Assembly (NCBI RefSeq): GCF_042680125.1
Contig: NZ_JBHTNY010000040.1
From: Robinsoniella peoriensis
GTDB lineage: Bacteria > Bacillota > Clostridia > Lachnospirales > Lachnospiraceae
DNA: 64,000 nucleotides
Reading direction: 5' to 3' (one strand)
The notes beneath the pieces were generated by a model. That model was given only the letters and a program-made list of their open reading frames with translations. It ran no database searches and was not told the origin of the DNA. The translations under genes were made by a program, and so were the position numbers. Positions 1-8,081 of the stretch are shown in pieces; within the stretch, counting starts at the first letter, position 1; the number at the start of each line of letters is the position of its first letter.

Positions 1-527
1 CTTGAAATGCCTTCCACCATCGTATCATGGTCATTTCTGAATAAATGCGGGATATCTTCTTTAATCAATGAAGAATCCCCTTTTTTTAATAAAATTTCAT
101 CGTTTCCCACAAGAAGGGTTAATGTTCCCGACAGAACAGTTACGATTTCCTCGGAATGATGGACAACCGGAAGTTCCGAATCCTGTGTATGGGGTTCGAT
201 GGTAAACCGGATCATCAGGCTTTGGGGCATAAATTTATGGGAAGGGAGGGGGCTTAGAAAATGATAAGTAACAGATTCCTGGTGGTTGTGCATACGAATC
301 TGCCGGTCTTCCCGAATTGTAAGTGCCTCATCTTCTTCATAGTCCAGCAACAGATAAAGCGGTACATCCAGAGCTTTGGCAAGCTTTCGAAGGGATGAGA
401 GGGAGGGTTCTACCTGCCCGTTTTCTACCTGGGATATGTAGCCAATGGAAAGACCGGTTTCTTCAGCCATGATTTTCAATGTTAAATTTGCTTTTTTTCG
501 ATATTGTTTAAGTTTATTACCAAGCAT
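1..527 (-). CDS. XRE-family regulator with C-terminal cupin domain (3' part cut by window edge)
   Basis: Reading leftward from an ATG at 527, preceded by an AGGAGG-type ribosome site (531-538), the frame stays open to the window edge, giving about 175 residues. Residues 1-60 form a Cro/XRE helix-turn-helix: the start MLGNKLKQYRKKANLTL is followed by a recognition-helix region around SIGYISQVENGQ. Residues from about 85 on look like a small cupin barrel with the HHSEEIV and GTLTLLVG pattern. XRE-cupin proteins usually sense a small metabolite (amino acid, polyamine or similar) and control a neighbouring catabolic or transport operon. It is divergent from the dipeptide epimerase operon starting at 721, so control of that operon is likely by position. 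The C-terminus lies outside the window. Confidence 0.88.
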   Translation of the reverse strand, partial: MLGNKLKQYRKKANLTLKIMAEETGLSIGYISQVENGQVEPSLSSLRKLAKALDVPLYLLLDYEEDEALTIREDRQIRMHNHQESVTYHFLSPLPSHKFMPQSLMIRFTIEPHTQDSELPVVHHSEEIVTVLSGTLTLLVGNDEILLKKGDSSLIKEDIPHLFRNDHDTMVEGIS

Positions 528-615
528 GGTATCCTCCTGATAGTAGTGTCTGTGATTTAGTCTGTATTTTATTTGATTATAGCATATCTAAAAATAAAAG
601 GGAAACATTTTAAGT

Positions 616-699
616 AATACTAAAATTTCAGAAAACAATTGACATATAATTATATAAATAGTAATATAAATCTAAAATATTTATAAAAAGTTTAGTATT
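616..699 (+). promoter_or_regulatory. Promoter of the epimerase operon flanked by an inverted repeat
   Basis: TTGACA at 639-644 and TAATAT at 662-667 are separated by 17 bases, a near-consensus sigma-A promoter reading toward the gene at 721. A perfect 9-base inverted repeat, AATACTAAA (616-624) and TTTAGTATT (691-699), brackets it. These arms are candidate binding sites for the divergent XRE-cupin regulator; that assignment is inference. Confidence 0.55.
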
Positions 700-720
700 T
701 ATAAAAAAGGAGAAGCGGAT

Positions 721-1797
721 ATGAAGATTGTTGATTTGAAGTTGGAAAAAATTCGGATTCAGTTAAGCGAGCCTTTCCGGGTAGCATTTGCTGTTATTGA
801 TTATTCTGAAAATGTACTGGTGAAAATCATTACGGACGAAGGGATTGCGGGATATGGTGAGGCAGCACCGCTGGCATTTGTGACCGGTGAAACCATTGAA
901 GGGGTCATAGCGGCACTTCAGATGTTCCGTCAGGGACTGATCGGGGAGGATCCTCTGAATATTGAAAGGATACATGCTCTTATGAATGGTGCAATTGCAG
1001 GAAATACTTCTGCAAAATGTGCAATTGACCTGGCGCTTTATGATATCCGCGGCAAAGTGATGGGACAGCCTGTATATAAGGTACTGGGCGGATTTGCAAA
1101 CCAGGTAGTCAACGATATAACCATTGGCATGGACGAAACTGAAAAAATGGTAGAAAAGGCCAGACATTACGTGCAGGAAGAAGGATATCATATCCTGAAG
1201 ATTAAGACGGGAAGCAATCTGGAAAAGGACATAGAAAATATACATAAAATCCGGGAAGCGGTAGGACCCCATATCCGTCTCAGGGTGGATGCTAATCAGG
1301 GATATTGTGTAAGCGATGCGGTAAAAGCACTGGATGCATTTGAAAAGGCGGGTGTTGAAGCTGTGGAACAATGCCTTGTGGATTGGGATATGGAAGGCGC
1401 AGCCTGTATTCGCCAAAAAGCAAGAGGAATCAAGGTTATGCTGGATGAGTCTATTCACAGCCCGATTGATGCAGCAAAAGCCTGCAGGCTGGGTGCTGCC
1501 GATACCTTGAATATCAAACTGATGAAATGCGGCGGCCTCTATCAGGCAGAACAGATCAATGCAATCGCAATGGCTAATGGAGTAAATTGTATGGTTGGTT
1601 GTATGCTGGAAACAAAACTTGCCATCACTGCCGGACTGAGTCTGGTTGCATCCAAGCAGAATATTACCGAGGCGGACTGCGACAGCTTTCTGTACTATAA
1701 GGATGAATCAACGGGCATGAACGGCGGGTTTACCAGGGAGGGAGATATCTTTACCCTTTCAGATAAGCCGGGATTTGGATTAGATATTAATTTCTAG
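721..1797 (+). CDS. Enolase-superfamily dipeptide epimerase (L-Ala-D/L-Glu epimerase type)
   Basis: A 358-residue member of the mandelate racemase/muconate-lactonizing group. The two catalytic lysines are visible in KIKTG (K160, K162) and in NIKLMK (K266); the metal ligands are D190 (RVDANQ), E216 and D242 (MLDES). A late DCD motif at 319-321 matches the D-x-D pair that binds the dipeptide ammonium group in known dipeptide epimerases such as the B. subtilis enzyme, so dipeptide epimerisation is favoured over muconate cycloisomerisation. A strong GGAG ribosome site lies just before the ATG. It is first in an operon with a membrane protein and a peptidase-like hydrolase, which suits salvage of peptidoglycan-derived or other dipeptides in the cytoplasm. 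Exact substrate is unproven. Confidence 0.85.
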   Translation: MKIVDLKLEKIRIQLSEPFRVAFAVIDYSENVLVKIITDEGIAGYGEAAPLAFVTGETIEGVIAALQMFRQGLIGEDPLNIERIHALMNGAIAGNTSAKCAIDLALYDIRGKVMGQPVYKVLGGFANQVVNDITIGMDETEKMVEKARHYVQEEGYHILKIKTGSNLEKDIENIHKIREAVGPHIRLRVDANQGYCVSDAVKALDAFEKAGVEAVEQCLVDWDMEGAACIRQKARGIKVMLDESIHSPIDAAKACRLGAADTLNIKLMKCGGLYQAEQINAIAMANGVNCMVGCMLETKLAITAGLSLVASKQNITEADCDSFLYYKDESTGMNGGFTREGDIFTLSDKPGFGLDINF

Positions 1798-1822
1798 AAG
1801 ACTAAGGAGGAGGGTTTATAAA

Positions 1823-2992
1823 ATGACATTACCTATTTTTAATTCGACGGAAAGTTTGCTGGCGGTTGTATTTATCATGATCGCTTTCAGTATGTGGCTG
1901 CAAAAGTATTCCGCCCTGAAAAGCATCGGTCCGGTACTGACCGTGATCGTGATCGGGATTATTTTATCCAACTTGAAAATTGTGCCGGGCAGCCATGAAT
2001 TATATGGTACGCTGGGGACATATTGTATTCCAATATCAGTATCGCTGTATCTGCTGAATGTGGATTTCCAGGGCTTGAAAAAGCTTTCCAGGCAGCCATG
2101 GATCGCTATTATCTGTGCGGTTTTCAGTGTGAGCATCATCAGTGTCATATTTGGGGTAGTATTTGGAAATGTCATTCCGGAAGGCTGGAAAGTTGCAGGG
2201 ATGTTCGTAGGTACCTACACAGGCGGAAGCGCAAATCTGACGGCAATAGCAGTAGGGCTTAATGCTGCACAGGAAACCATTGCTTCTGCAAATGCGGCTG
2301 ATTATGTAATCGGAATCCCGGTACTGATTCTTTTATTTGCAATGCCGGCTATCCTTCGGAAAATGAAATGGATTGAAAGAGTATGGCCTTACCATTACAC
2401 CGAAGCAGAACGCCAGGAAAGTGACGGCTCAGGCAGTCTGATGGGATCGGATACCTGGAGCATCCGGGATATTGCTTATCTGCTGGCGCTTGCCATTACG
2501 ATCTCTACAGTGGCAGGAATCATATCAGCTAAGCTTTTCCCAGAGTCTTTTATGAGTGCCGGTAAAATTCTTTTAAATACAACGATTTCTCTGATTATGG
2601 CACAATTACCTATGGTAAAGAAGCTGAAAGGAAATATGAGCCTCGGACTGTTATTCGGTATGATGTATCTATCTACCATTGGTTTTATGGTGGACATCCG
2701 GGCATTTTTTGGATCCACACTGGCAATTACGCTGTTTTGTGCATGTGTAATTTTTGGTGCAATGGCACTTCATCTTCTGATTCTGCGCCTGTTCAAAGTG
2801 AAGTATGAATATGCTGTATTGTCTATTACAGGAGCGATTGCAGACGGGCCTACTGCTGCGCTGGTAGCGTCCGGCGGAGGATGGAATTCCCTTGTGGGAA
2901 TCGGTCTGATTATGGGTGTAATTGGCGGAGTATGCGGAAACTATGTGGGAATTGGTGTTGCGTATCTGATTAAAATGCTGATCGGAGCTTAA
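1823..2992 (+). CDS. DUF819-family integral membrane protein, probable transporter
   Basis: 389 residues with about ten hydrophobic segments spread over the whole length and a hydrophilic loop near 188-215. The sequence has the character of the DUF819 (YjcL-like) family, for example the glycine-rich stretch GTYTGGSANLTAIA near 135-150 and a similar segment near the C-terminus (ALVASGGGWNSLVGIG). Such repeated glycine-rich re-entrant motifs are seen in secondary transporters. It follows the epimerase by 25 bases with its own AGGAGG site and is followed 15 bases later by the hydrolase, so import (or export) of the peptide substrate or product of the operon is the natural guess. The family has no firmly established substrate that I can name. 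Confidence 0.75.
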   Translation: MTLPIFNSTESLLAVVFIMIAFSMWLQKYSALKSIGPVLTVIVIGIILSNLKIVPGSHELYGTLGTYCIPISVSLYLLNVDFQGLKKLSRQPWIAIICAVFSVSIISVIFGVVFGNVIPEGWKVAGMFVGTYTGGSANLTAIAVGLNAAQETIASANAADYVIGIPVLILLFAMPAILRKMKWIERVWPYHYTEAERQESDGSGSLMGSDTWSIRDIAYLLALAITISTVAGIISAKLFPESFMSAGKILLNTTISLIMAQLPMVKKLKGNMSLGLLFGMMYLSTIGFMVDIRAFFGSTLAITLFCACVIFGAMALHLLILRLFKVKYEYAVLSITGAIADGPTAALVASGGGWNSLVGIGLIMGVIGGVCGNYVGIGVAYLIKMLIGA

Positions 2993-3007
2993 AAGGGAGG
3001 CAGAGAT

Positions 3008-5131
3008 ATGGTTCAGTGGAAGTTTTATACTTCGGGAATATTGTATGGAATCTTCTGGCAGGAAGCGGACGGATTTTATTGCAGAACATTGGATTTTACC
3101 AGCGGGATACTGACAGAAACGGCTGTATTTGATGAAGCGGTGAATGAAAAATATAAGCAGATGAGCCGACTGGATATATTGAGGTTTCTAAGGCGTAAAG
3201 ATACTTATGAAAAGATTTTCACCGGCTGTGACCAGCCTGAAGCGGATACGCCATTTGCGGAGCGCTATACGAAAAGGCTAGATGGCATCTGGGGACAGAG
3301 AGATATCAAGTTCCCTCAGAATTTCCTGGTATCGGAATCAGTTCTGGCCGGGGTAATCTGCCCGAACAGGGAATGTGCCTGGATACTGGTACGGGATGGG
3401 TATGAGAAAAAAACTGTACTGAAGGATTGGATAAATTATGACGGCAGATACCACAAGCCCTGTCCGGTCAGGTATGCCGGGATGTATGATGTAATCACCC
3501 GGGATGGAATTACACTGTCAACCGATGTTTATCTTCCGGGGAACGGGGATGGTCCGTTTCCAACCATGCTGGTGCGTACTCCTTACGAAAAAGAATCCGG
3601 TGCAGAAAATTATTTCCGCTATGTACAGCGTGGATATGCGGTTGTGATTCAGGATGTCCGTGGGCGAAACTTAAGCGGTGGAGAGTTCCTTCCTAATTAT
3701 TATGAAGTGGAAGATGGCGATGATACTCTGAACTGGATTGCTGCCCAGCAGTTCAGCAATCAGAAGGTTGGGATGGTAGGAGGTTCCTATCTGGGGTATG
3801 TACAATGGGCAGCGGCAGCCAGTCAAAACCCTTATCTGTGTGCTATCTTAAGCATCGTATGTGCGGGAAGTGCGTTTGTGGATGTACCAAGAAGAGGCGG
3901 ATGCTTCACCTCCGGAATGCTGGCATGGTCGTTTGCCATGTCTAAGAAGAAAATGGATCCGGCCCTTATGGTACGGGATGATTGGGAAAAGGTTCTGAAT
4001 ATCCGTCCCTTGTCCCAGGTAGCTCCTGAGGCACTGGGTTATGATATTCCCTTCTTACAGAAATGGCTGAAGCATACGGATAATGATGAACTGTGGAAGC
4101 GTTCGGACTGGCAGGCCAGGAATCCCAAACAGCGTATTGTGCCTGCTCTGATTATGTCAGGATGGTTTGATGATAATGGGATGGGTACCACTCAGGCGCT
4201 GGAACTTACAAAGGACTATCCGGAGGGAATGCGAAAAGTGATTCTTGGTCCATGGATGCACAGCGGCAATGCTAATTATGATATTCATGGAATTCACATG
4301 GGCATGGATGCAGTACGATTTGATATTGACCTGATGTTTTTCAAGTGGATTGATCACTTTCTGAAAGGGCGGGACAACGGGATCTGCAGCACTTCTCCGG
4401 TAGAGTATTATACACTGGGCGAGAATAAGTGGAAACAGGCGGACCGGTGGCCGATAGAGCATGCTAAGAAGAAGGTGCTTTATCTTTCGGGTGCAGGCAA
4501 TGCGGCAAGTGAAGCAGCTGGAAACAGTTTAAACGGAAAATCAAATGGCATACTGACCGGTAATCCGGGTGCAGATGGCAGTGATACTTATAGCTATGAT
4601 CCGGAAAATCCCGCTGTGCATCTGATTGACATGTCGGAAAATGAGCTGGAAGTTCCGGAAGATTATACAGAGGAAGAGAAACGAAATGATGTACTGGTCT
4701 ACAGTACGCCTGTTTTAAAAAAGGCAGTTACCATTACCGGAGATATGCTGGTTAAATTATACATCTCTTCGGATGCACCTGACACGGATTTTATTGTACG
4801 AATCACGGATGTACAGGATGACGGGCGTTCCATTAAACTGGCTGACGGTATGCTGTGTGCCAGGTACCGGGAAGGATTTGAACAACCTGTATTTATGGAA
4901 CCGGGGAAGGTGTATCCCATTCAAATCAGAACCACAAAGATTTCCAATACTTTTCAGCCCGGTCACCGGATCCGCCTGACGATTACATCCAGTGCGAAGA
5001 ACTTTATTTTTCCAAACAGTAATACCTCAGGTGGATTTGACAGTGAAGAATTCATGGTAGCTCAGAATACGGTCTATTATGGTAAACAGTACCCATCGTC
5101 TGTGGAGATTAGGGTGGAAGAAGCACTGTAA
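3008..5131 (+). CDS. CocE/NonD-family (X-Pro dipeptidyl-peptidase S15-like) hydrolase
   Basis: 707 residues. An N-terminal region of about 155 residues unlike the core is followed by the alpha/beta-hydrolase fold. The nucleophile Ser260 sits in GGSYLG, the acid is Asp389 or Asp390 in SGWFDDNG, and the base is His419 in GPWMHSGN. The last 230 residues fit the jelly-roll C-terminal domain of the S15/CocE group. Members cleave X-Pro dipeptides, or acyl-ester and amide bonds such as beta-lactam side chains or cocaine. No signal peptide is seen, so the enzyme is probably cytoplasmic. Third gene of the epimerase operon, which favours a peptide substrate. The N-terminal extension is of unknown role. 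Confidence 0.85.
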   Translation: MVQWKFYTSGILYGIFWQEADGFYCRTLDFTSGILTETAVFDEAVNEKYKQMSRLDILRFLRRKDTYEKIFTGCDQPEADTPFAERYTKRLDGIWGQRDIKFPQNFLVSESVLAGVICPNRECAWILVRDGYEKKTVLKDWINYDGRYHKPCPVRYAGMYDVITRDGITLSTDVYLPGNGDGPFPTMLVRTPYEKESGAENYFRYVQRGYAVVIQDVRGRNLSGGEFLPNYYEVEDGDDTLNWIAAQQFSNQKVGMVGGSYLGYVQWAAAASQNPYLCAILSIVCAGSAFVDVPRRGGCFTSGMLAWSFAMSKKKMDPALMVRDDWEKVLNIRPLSQVAPEALGYDIPFLQKWLKHTDNDELWKRSDWQARNPKQRIVPALIMSGWFDDNGMGTTQALELTKDYPEGMRKVILGPWMHSGNANYDIHGIHMGMDAVRFDIDLMFFKWIDHFLKGRDNGICSTSPVEYYTLGENKWKQADRWPIEHAKKKVLYLSGAGNAASEAAGNSLNGKSNGILTGNPGADGSDTYSYDPENPAVHLIDMSENELEVPEDYTEEEKRNDVLVYSTPVLKKAVTITGDMLVKLYISSDAPDTDFIVRITDVQDDGRSIKLADGMLCARYREGFEQPVFMEPGKVYPIQIRTTKISNTFQPGHRIRLTITSSAKNFIFPNSNTSGGFDSEEFMVAQNTVYYGKQYPSSVEIRVEEAL

Positions 5132-5133
5132 AA

Positions 5134-5164
5134 TGTTATAATTATAATAAAGTTGTTTATAACA
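5134..5164 (+). other. Short AT-rich inverted repeat between hydrolase and small protein genes
   Basis: TGTTATAA (5134-5141) and TTATAACA (5157-5164) are perfect 8-base arms around a 15-base loop, immediately after the hydrolase stop codon and before the ribosome site of the next gene. It could be an RNA hairpin tuning expression of the last gene or a protein site; there is no T-run, so it is not a standard terminator. Confidence 0.3.
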
Positions 5165-5186
5165 GGAAAGAAAGCAGGGAGAAGAT

Positions 5187-5585
5187 ATGGCTAATGAATT
5201 TGATTCTGAATTTAGCAATGTGAAGTATCTTGACAAAGAAAATATAGTATTTTTAAAGTGGAAAAAGTTTTGTTGTTTTGGTGACTACAGAAACCCTACA
5301 ACATTTGCGCTGAATTTATTACGTGAAAATCCAGGCAGCAATTTTGTGATCGATGCACAGAATGGATTTGAGGATGAAAAAGCGGATGTGGAATGGGGAT
5401 TCTCCTTTCTGCTTCCGGAAATGGCAAAGACGGATTGCAGATATGTAGTTTTTATCATGAAAGAAGTAAATGAAATTGAAGAAGAAATGGATATGTGGAC
5501 TAAAGAATTCAAGAAATATTTTGCAGTGAAAAAGGTGGAAAGTTTTTCCCAGGCGAAAGAATATCTGGAAATGGTTACTGTGTAA
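5187..5585 (+). CDS. Small cytoplasmic protein of unknown function
   Basis: 132 residues, acidic, no signal peptide or membrane segment. I do not recognise a named family with certainty. The alternating hydrophobic strands (NIVFLKW, NFVIDAQNG, YVVFIMKE) with intervening helices resemble the size and layout of a STAS/SpoIIAA-like or CRAL-TRIO-like domain, but no diagnostic motif was found. A GGGAG ribosome site lies before the ATG at 5187. It follows the hydrolase by 55 bases in the same direction and is closed by a terminator at 5626, so it is probably the last gene of the epimerase operon. Confidence 0.7.
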   Translation: MANEFDSEFSNVKYLDKENIVFLKWKKFCCFGDYRNPTTFALNLLRENPGSNFVIDAQNGFEDEKADVEWGFSFLLPEMAKTDCRYVVFIMKEVNEIEEEMDMWTKEFKKYFAVKKVESFSQAKEYLEMVTV

Positions 5586-5625
5586 ATTTTTATTTTTCTA
5601 TTTTATTGATTATTTTTAAGTAGGT

Positions 5626-5659
5626 AAGCCGCTGGTCAAAAGATCAGTGGTTTTCTCAT
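5626..5659 (+). terminator. Rho-independent terminator of the epimerase operon
   Basis: A 12-base stem (5626-5637 with 5642-5653, several G-U pairs) with a four-base loop of A is followed by TTTT and a T-rich stretch. It separates the upstream operon from the biotin promoter. Confidence 0.75.
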
Positions 5660-5666
5660 TTGCATA

Positions 5667-5719
5667 TTGTTAACCAAAAAAATAAATTAGTTGACAATAG
5701 GACGGGGCTATTATATATT
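5667..5719 (+). promoter_or_regulatory. Biotin operon promoter overlapped by a BirA-type operator
   Basis: TTGTTAACC (5667-5675) and AGTTGACAA (5689-5697) form the inverted repeat, with a 13-base spacer, expected for the bifunctional BirA repressor/biotin ligase; seven of nine positions of the right arm match the ideal complement. The right arm contains the -35 box TTGACA (5691-5696), and TATATT at 5714-5719 is the -10 box at 17-base spacing. Bound BirA would therefore block RNA polymerase directly when biotin is plentiful. Confidence 0.82.
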
Positions 5720-5777
5720 TACTGGTGTAACAGTTATTCAGATGAGAACAGATATTATATTTATGGGAGGTAAAAAA

Positions 5778-6332
5778 TTGAAAAAACGATTGAAAACAAG
5801 TGATATGGTAATGTGTGCGTTGTTTACGGCATTGATTGCAGCAGGAGCATTTATAAAGATTCCGGTTCCGGTAGTTCCCTTTACACTGCAATTTTTATTT
5901 ACCATGCTGGCCGGACTTTTACTGGGCGGTAAACTTGGAGCACTAAGCGTATTTGTATACCTGATACTGGGGCTCGCAGGCTTGCCGGTATTTTCCGAAG
6001 GAGGCGGTATCGGTTATATTTTCAAACCGAGTTTCGGATATATAATTGGATTTGCAATTGCCAGTTTTGTGACGGGACACATGGTTAGAAAAGCAGGCAG
6101 TTTACATATGGGCAGGATACTTGCCGCCAATTTTACAGGGCTTGCAATCGTATACGGCGTAGGAATGCTGTATTACTATCTGATTTGTAATTTTGTCATT
6201 GATACGCCAATCGGTCTTTGGCCATTGATTTTATATTGTTTCATTCTGGCGGTACCGGGAGATATTTGTCTTTGTTTTCTGGCAGCGTTCATTGCAAAAA
6301 GATTAAAGCCTGTTATTAACCAGCTTTTATGA
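5778..6332 (+). CDS. bioY: BioY, substrate-binding membrane component of biotin ECF transporter
   Basis: The frame is open further upstream, but a GGGAGG ribosome site at 5765-5770 points to a TTG start at 5778, giving 184 residues starting MKKRLKTSD, the usual BioY length. Six hydrophobic segments are present, with the family hallmark of VPVVPFTLQFLF near the first helix and the GGKLGALSVFVYLILGLAGLPVF stretch (residues about 50-72, shown here in short: LGLAGLPVF). BioY binds biotin and works alone or with the shared EcfT/EcfA module, none of which is in the window. It is the first gene after the BirA operator and is followed 16 bases later by bioB. Confidence 0.93.
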   Translation: MKKRLKTSDMVMCALFTALIAAGAFIKIPVPVVPFTLQFLFTMLAGLLLGGKLGALSVFVYLILGLAGLPVFSEGGGIGYIFKPSFGYIIGFAIASFVTGHMVRKAGSLHMGRILAANFTGLAIVYGVGMLYYYLICNFVIDTPIGLWPLILYCFILAVPGDICLCFLAAFIAKRLKPVINQLL

Positions 6333-6348
6333 AAGAGGAGGAGCAGCA

Positions 6349-7320
6349 TTGTATAGTGTAGAAGGTTTAAAGGAGAAAATTTGGAACTCAGGTACGATAA
6401 ACAAGGAGGAGGCGATGTTTTTGGCTGAGGCGCCGCTGGAAGAACTTTGCAGGGCAGCGGATGATATACGAAAAAAATTCTGTGAAAATGCATTTGATAT
6501 CTGTACCATCATAAACGGGAAAAGCGGAAGATGTTCGGAAGACTGTAAATACTGTGCCCAGTCCGCTTATTATCCGGTGAAAACAGAATCCTATCCGCTG
6601 ATGTCATCTGAAGAGATCGTAAGTCAGGCAGTCTATAATGAAGAGCGCGGTGTACTCCGTTATTCAATTGTCACATCCGGAAAAAGGTTAAGTGATGAGG
6701 AAATAGACCAGGTCTGTGAAAGTATACGTCAGATCAAAAAGGAATCGAATATTGCTGTCTGTGTGTCCTTTGGGTTGTTGAATGAGACACAATACCGCAA
6801 GATCCGGCAGGCGGGAGCTACCAGAGTACATAACAATCTGGAATCATCCAGGCGCTATTTCAAAGAGATTTGTACAACCCATACTTATGACGATAAAATA
6901 GAGGCATTGCTTGCTGCAAAAAGAGCTGGTTTAAGTATCTGCAGCGGAGGGATCATGGGGCTTGGAGAAACTATGGAGGATCGTATTGACATGGTGCTGA
7001 CACTGAGGGATCTGGGTGTAAAATCCATTCCGGTAAATCTTCTGAATCCTATTCCAGGGACCCCATATGAGGGAAAAGAAATATTATCTAATGATGAAAT
7101 GTGCAGGATAACAGCTGTTTTTCGATTTCTGATTCCGGATGCGTCTATTCGGCTGGCGGGTGGAAGAGGACTTCTGACGGACAAAGGTGAGCAGTGCTTT
7201 TCCTCCGGTGCCAATGCAGCCATATCGGGAGACATGCTGACCACGTCAGGGATCAGTATCCGGCAGGATATGGAGATGTTAGAAAAATTAGGGTATAAGG
7301 CGGTGCTGTATCATGGGTAA
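6349..7320 (+). CDS. bioB: Biotin synthase (radical SAM)
   Basis: 323 residues from a TTG start with a GAGGAGGAG ribosome site just upstream. The radical-SAM cluster motif is CSEDCKYC (C62, C66, C69). Other BioB signatures present are the VHNNLESS region, the CSGGIMGLGE segment and NLLNPIPGTP. It inserts sulfur into dethiobiotin using a [4Fe-4S] and an auxiliary [2Fe-2S] cluster. It overlaps bioD by 8 bases, so the two are translationally coupled. Order bioY-bioB-bioD-bioA under one BirA site. Confidence 0.96.
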   Translation: MYSVEGLKEKIWNSGTINKEEAMFLAEAPLEELCRAADDIRKKFCENAFDICTIINGKSGRCSEDCKYCAQSAYYPVKTESYPLMSSEEIVSQAVYNEERGVLRYSIVTSGKRLSDEEIDQVCESIRQIKKESNIAVCVSFGLLNETQYRKIRQAGATRVHNNLESSRRYFKEICTTHTYDDKIEALLAAKRAGLSICSGGIMGLGETMEDRIDMVLTLRDLGVKSIPVNLLNPIPGTPYEGKEILSNDEMCRITAVFRFLIPDASIRLAGGRGLLTDKGEQCFSSGANAAISGDMLTTSGISIRQDMEMLEKLGYKAVLYHG

Positions 7321-7993
7321 GAGTATATTTATAACAGGAACAGGCACCGATGTGGGGAAAACTTTTATTACGGCACTCATAGTAAAAAAGCTGCACGAAG
7401 CAGGGAAAAAAGCGGCTTATTTCAAGGCGGCTGCCAGTGGAAATGTAAGATCAGAAAAAGGTCTCATTCCGGGAGATGCGGATATGGTCAGGAAAATTTC
7501 AGGCATTGATATGAAGCTGTCTGATATGATTCCTTATGTATATGAAAATGCAGTTTCTCCACATCTGGCTTCAAGAATAGAAGGAAATCCGGTAAATTTG
7601 GAAGTTGTAAAACAAAAATATGCAGAACTTTGCCGTCATTATGATTATGTTACCATGGAAGGAAGCGGTGGAATCCTTTGTCCGGTCTGTTTTGATGAAA
7701 AGGAAATCTGGCTGGAGGATATTATTAAAACCCTGGGCCTGAGTTCAATCCTCATTGCAGATGCCGGACTTGGTACAATTAATGCGGCAGTACTGACAGT
7801 TGAATATATGAGGCAGAAGGGATTGCCGGTAAAAGGTATTATATTAAATCATTATCATCCTCAAAATCCCATGGAAGAAGATAATAAAAAAATGATTGAA
7901 CACAGAAGCGGCATACCGGTAATTGCATGTGTGGAGGATGAGTCCGGGGATCTGGATATAGAATTACCAAAGCTGATGCAATTATATGAGTAA
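7313..7993 (+). CDS. bioD: ATP-dependent dethiobiotin synthetase
   Basis: 226 residues. The P-loop GTGTDVGKT lies at residues 9-17, followed by the KAAASG segment and EGSGGILCPV near 115-125, typical of BioD. It closes the ureido ring of diaminopelargonic acid (DAPA) with CO2 and ATP. The ATG at 7313 lies within the end of bioB, with TATAAGGCGG-like sequence just upstream serving as ribosome site. Cytoplasmic. An 88-base gap with no terminator separates it from bioA. Confidence 0.95.
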   Translation: MGKSIFITGTGTDVGKTFITALIVKKLHEAGKKAAYFKAAASGNVRSEKGLIPGDADMVRKISGIDMKLSDMIPYVYENAVSPHLASRIEGNPVNLEVVKQKYAELCRHYDYVTMEGSGGILCPVCFDEKEIWLEDIIKTLGLSSILIADAGLGTINAAVLTVEYMRQKGLPVKGIILNHYHPQNPMEEDNKKMIEHRSGIPVIACVEDESGDLDIELPKLMQLYE

Positions 7994-8081
7994 CGGAGGA
8001 AGAAGTTTTAAAGAAAATTTACATTCAAACTACTAATTAAGGAATAGCCCAAGCTAGCTTGCGCTATACAGGGGGATAAAT

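Noticed and set aside
5691..5777. Upstream extension of bioY to 5691
   Set aside because: The extension would start inside the promoter -35 box; the ribosome site at 5765-5770 supports the TTG at 5778.
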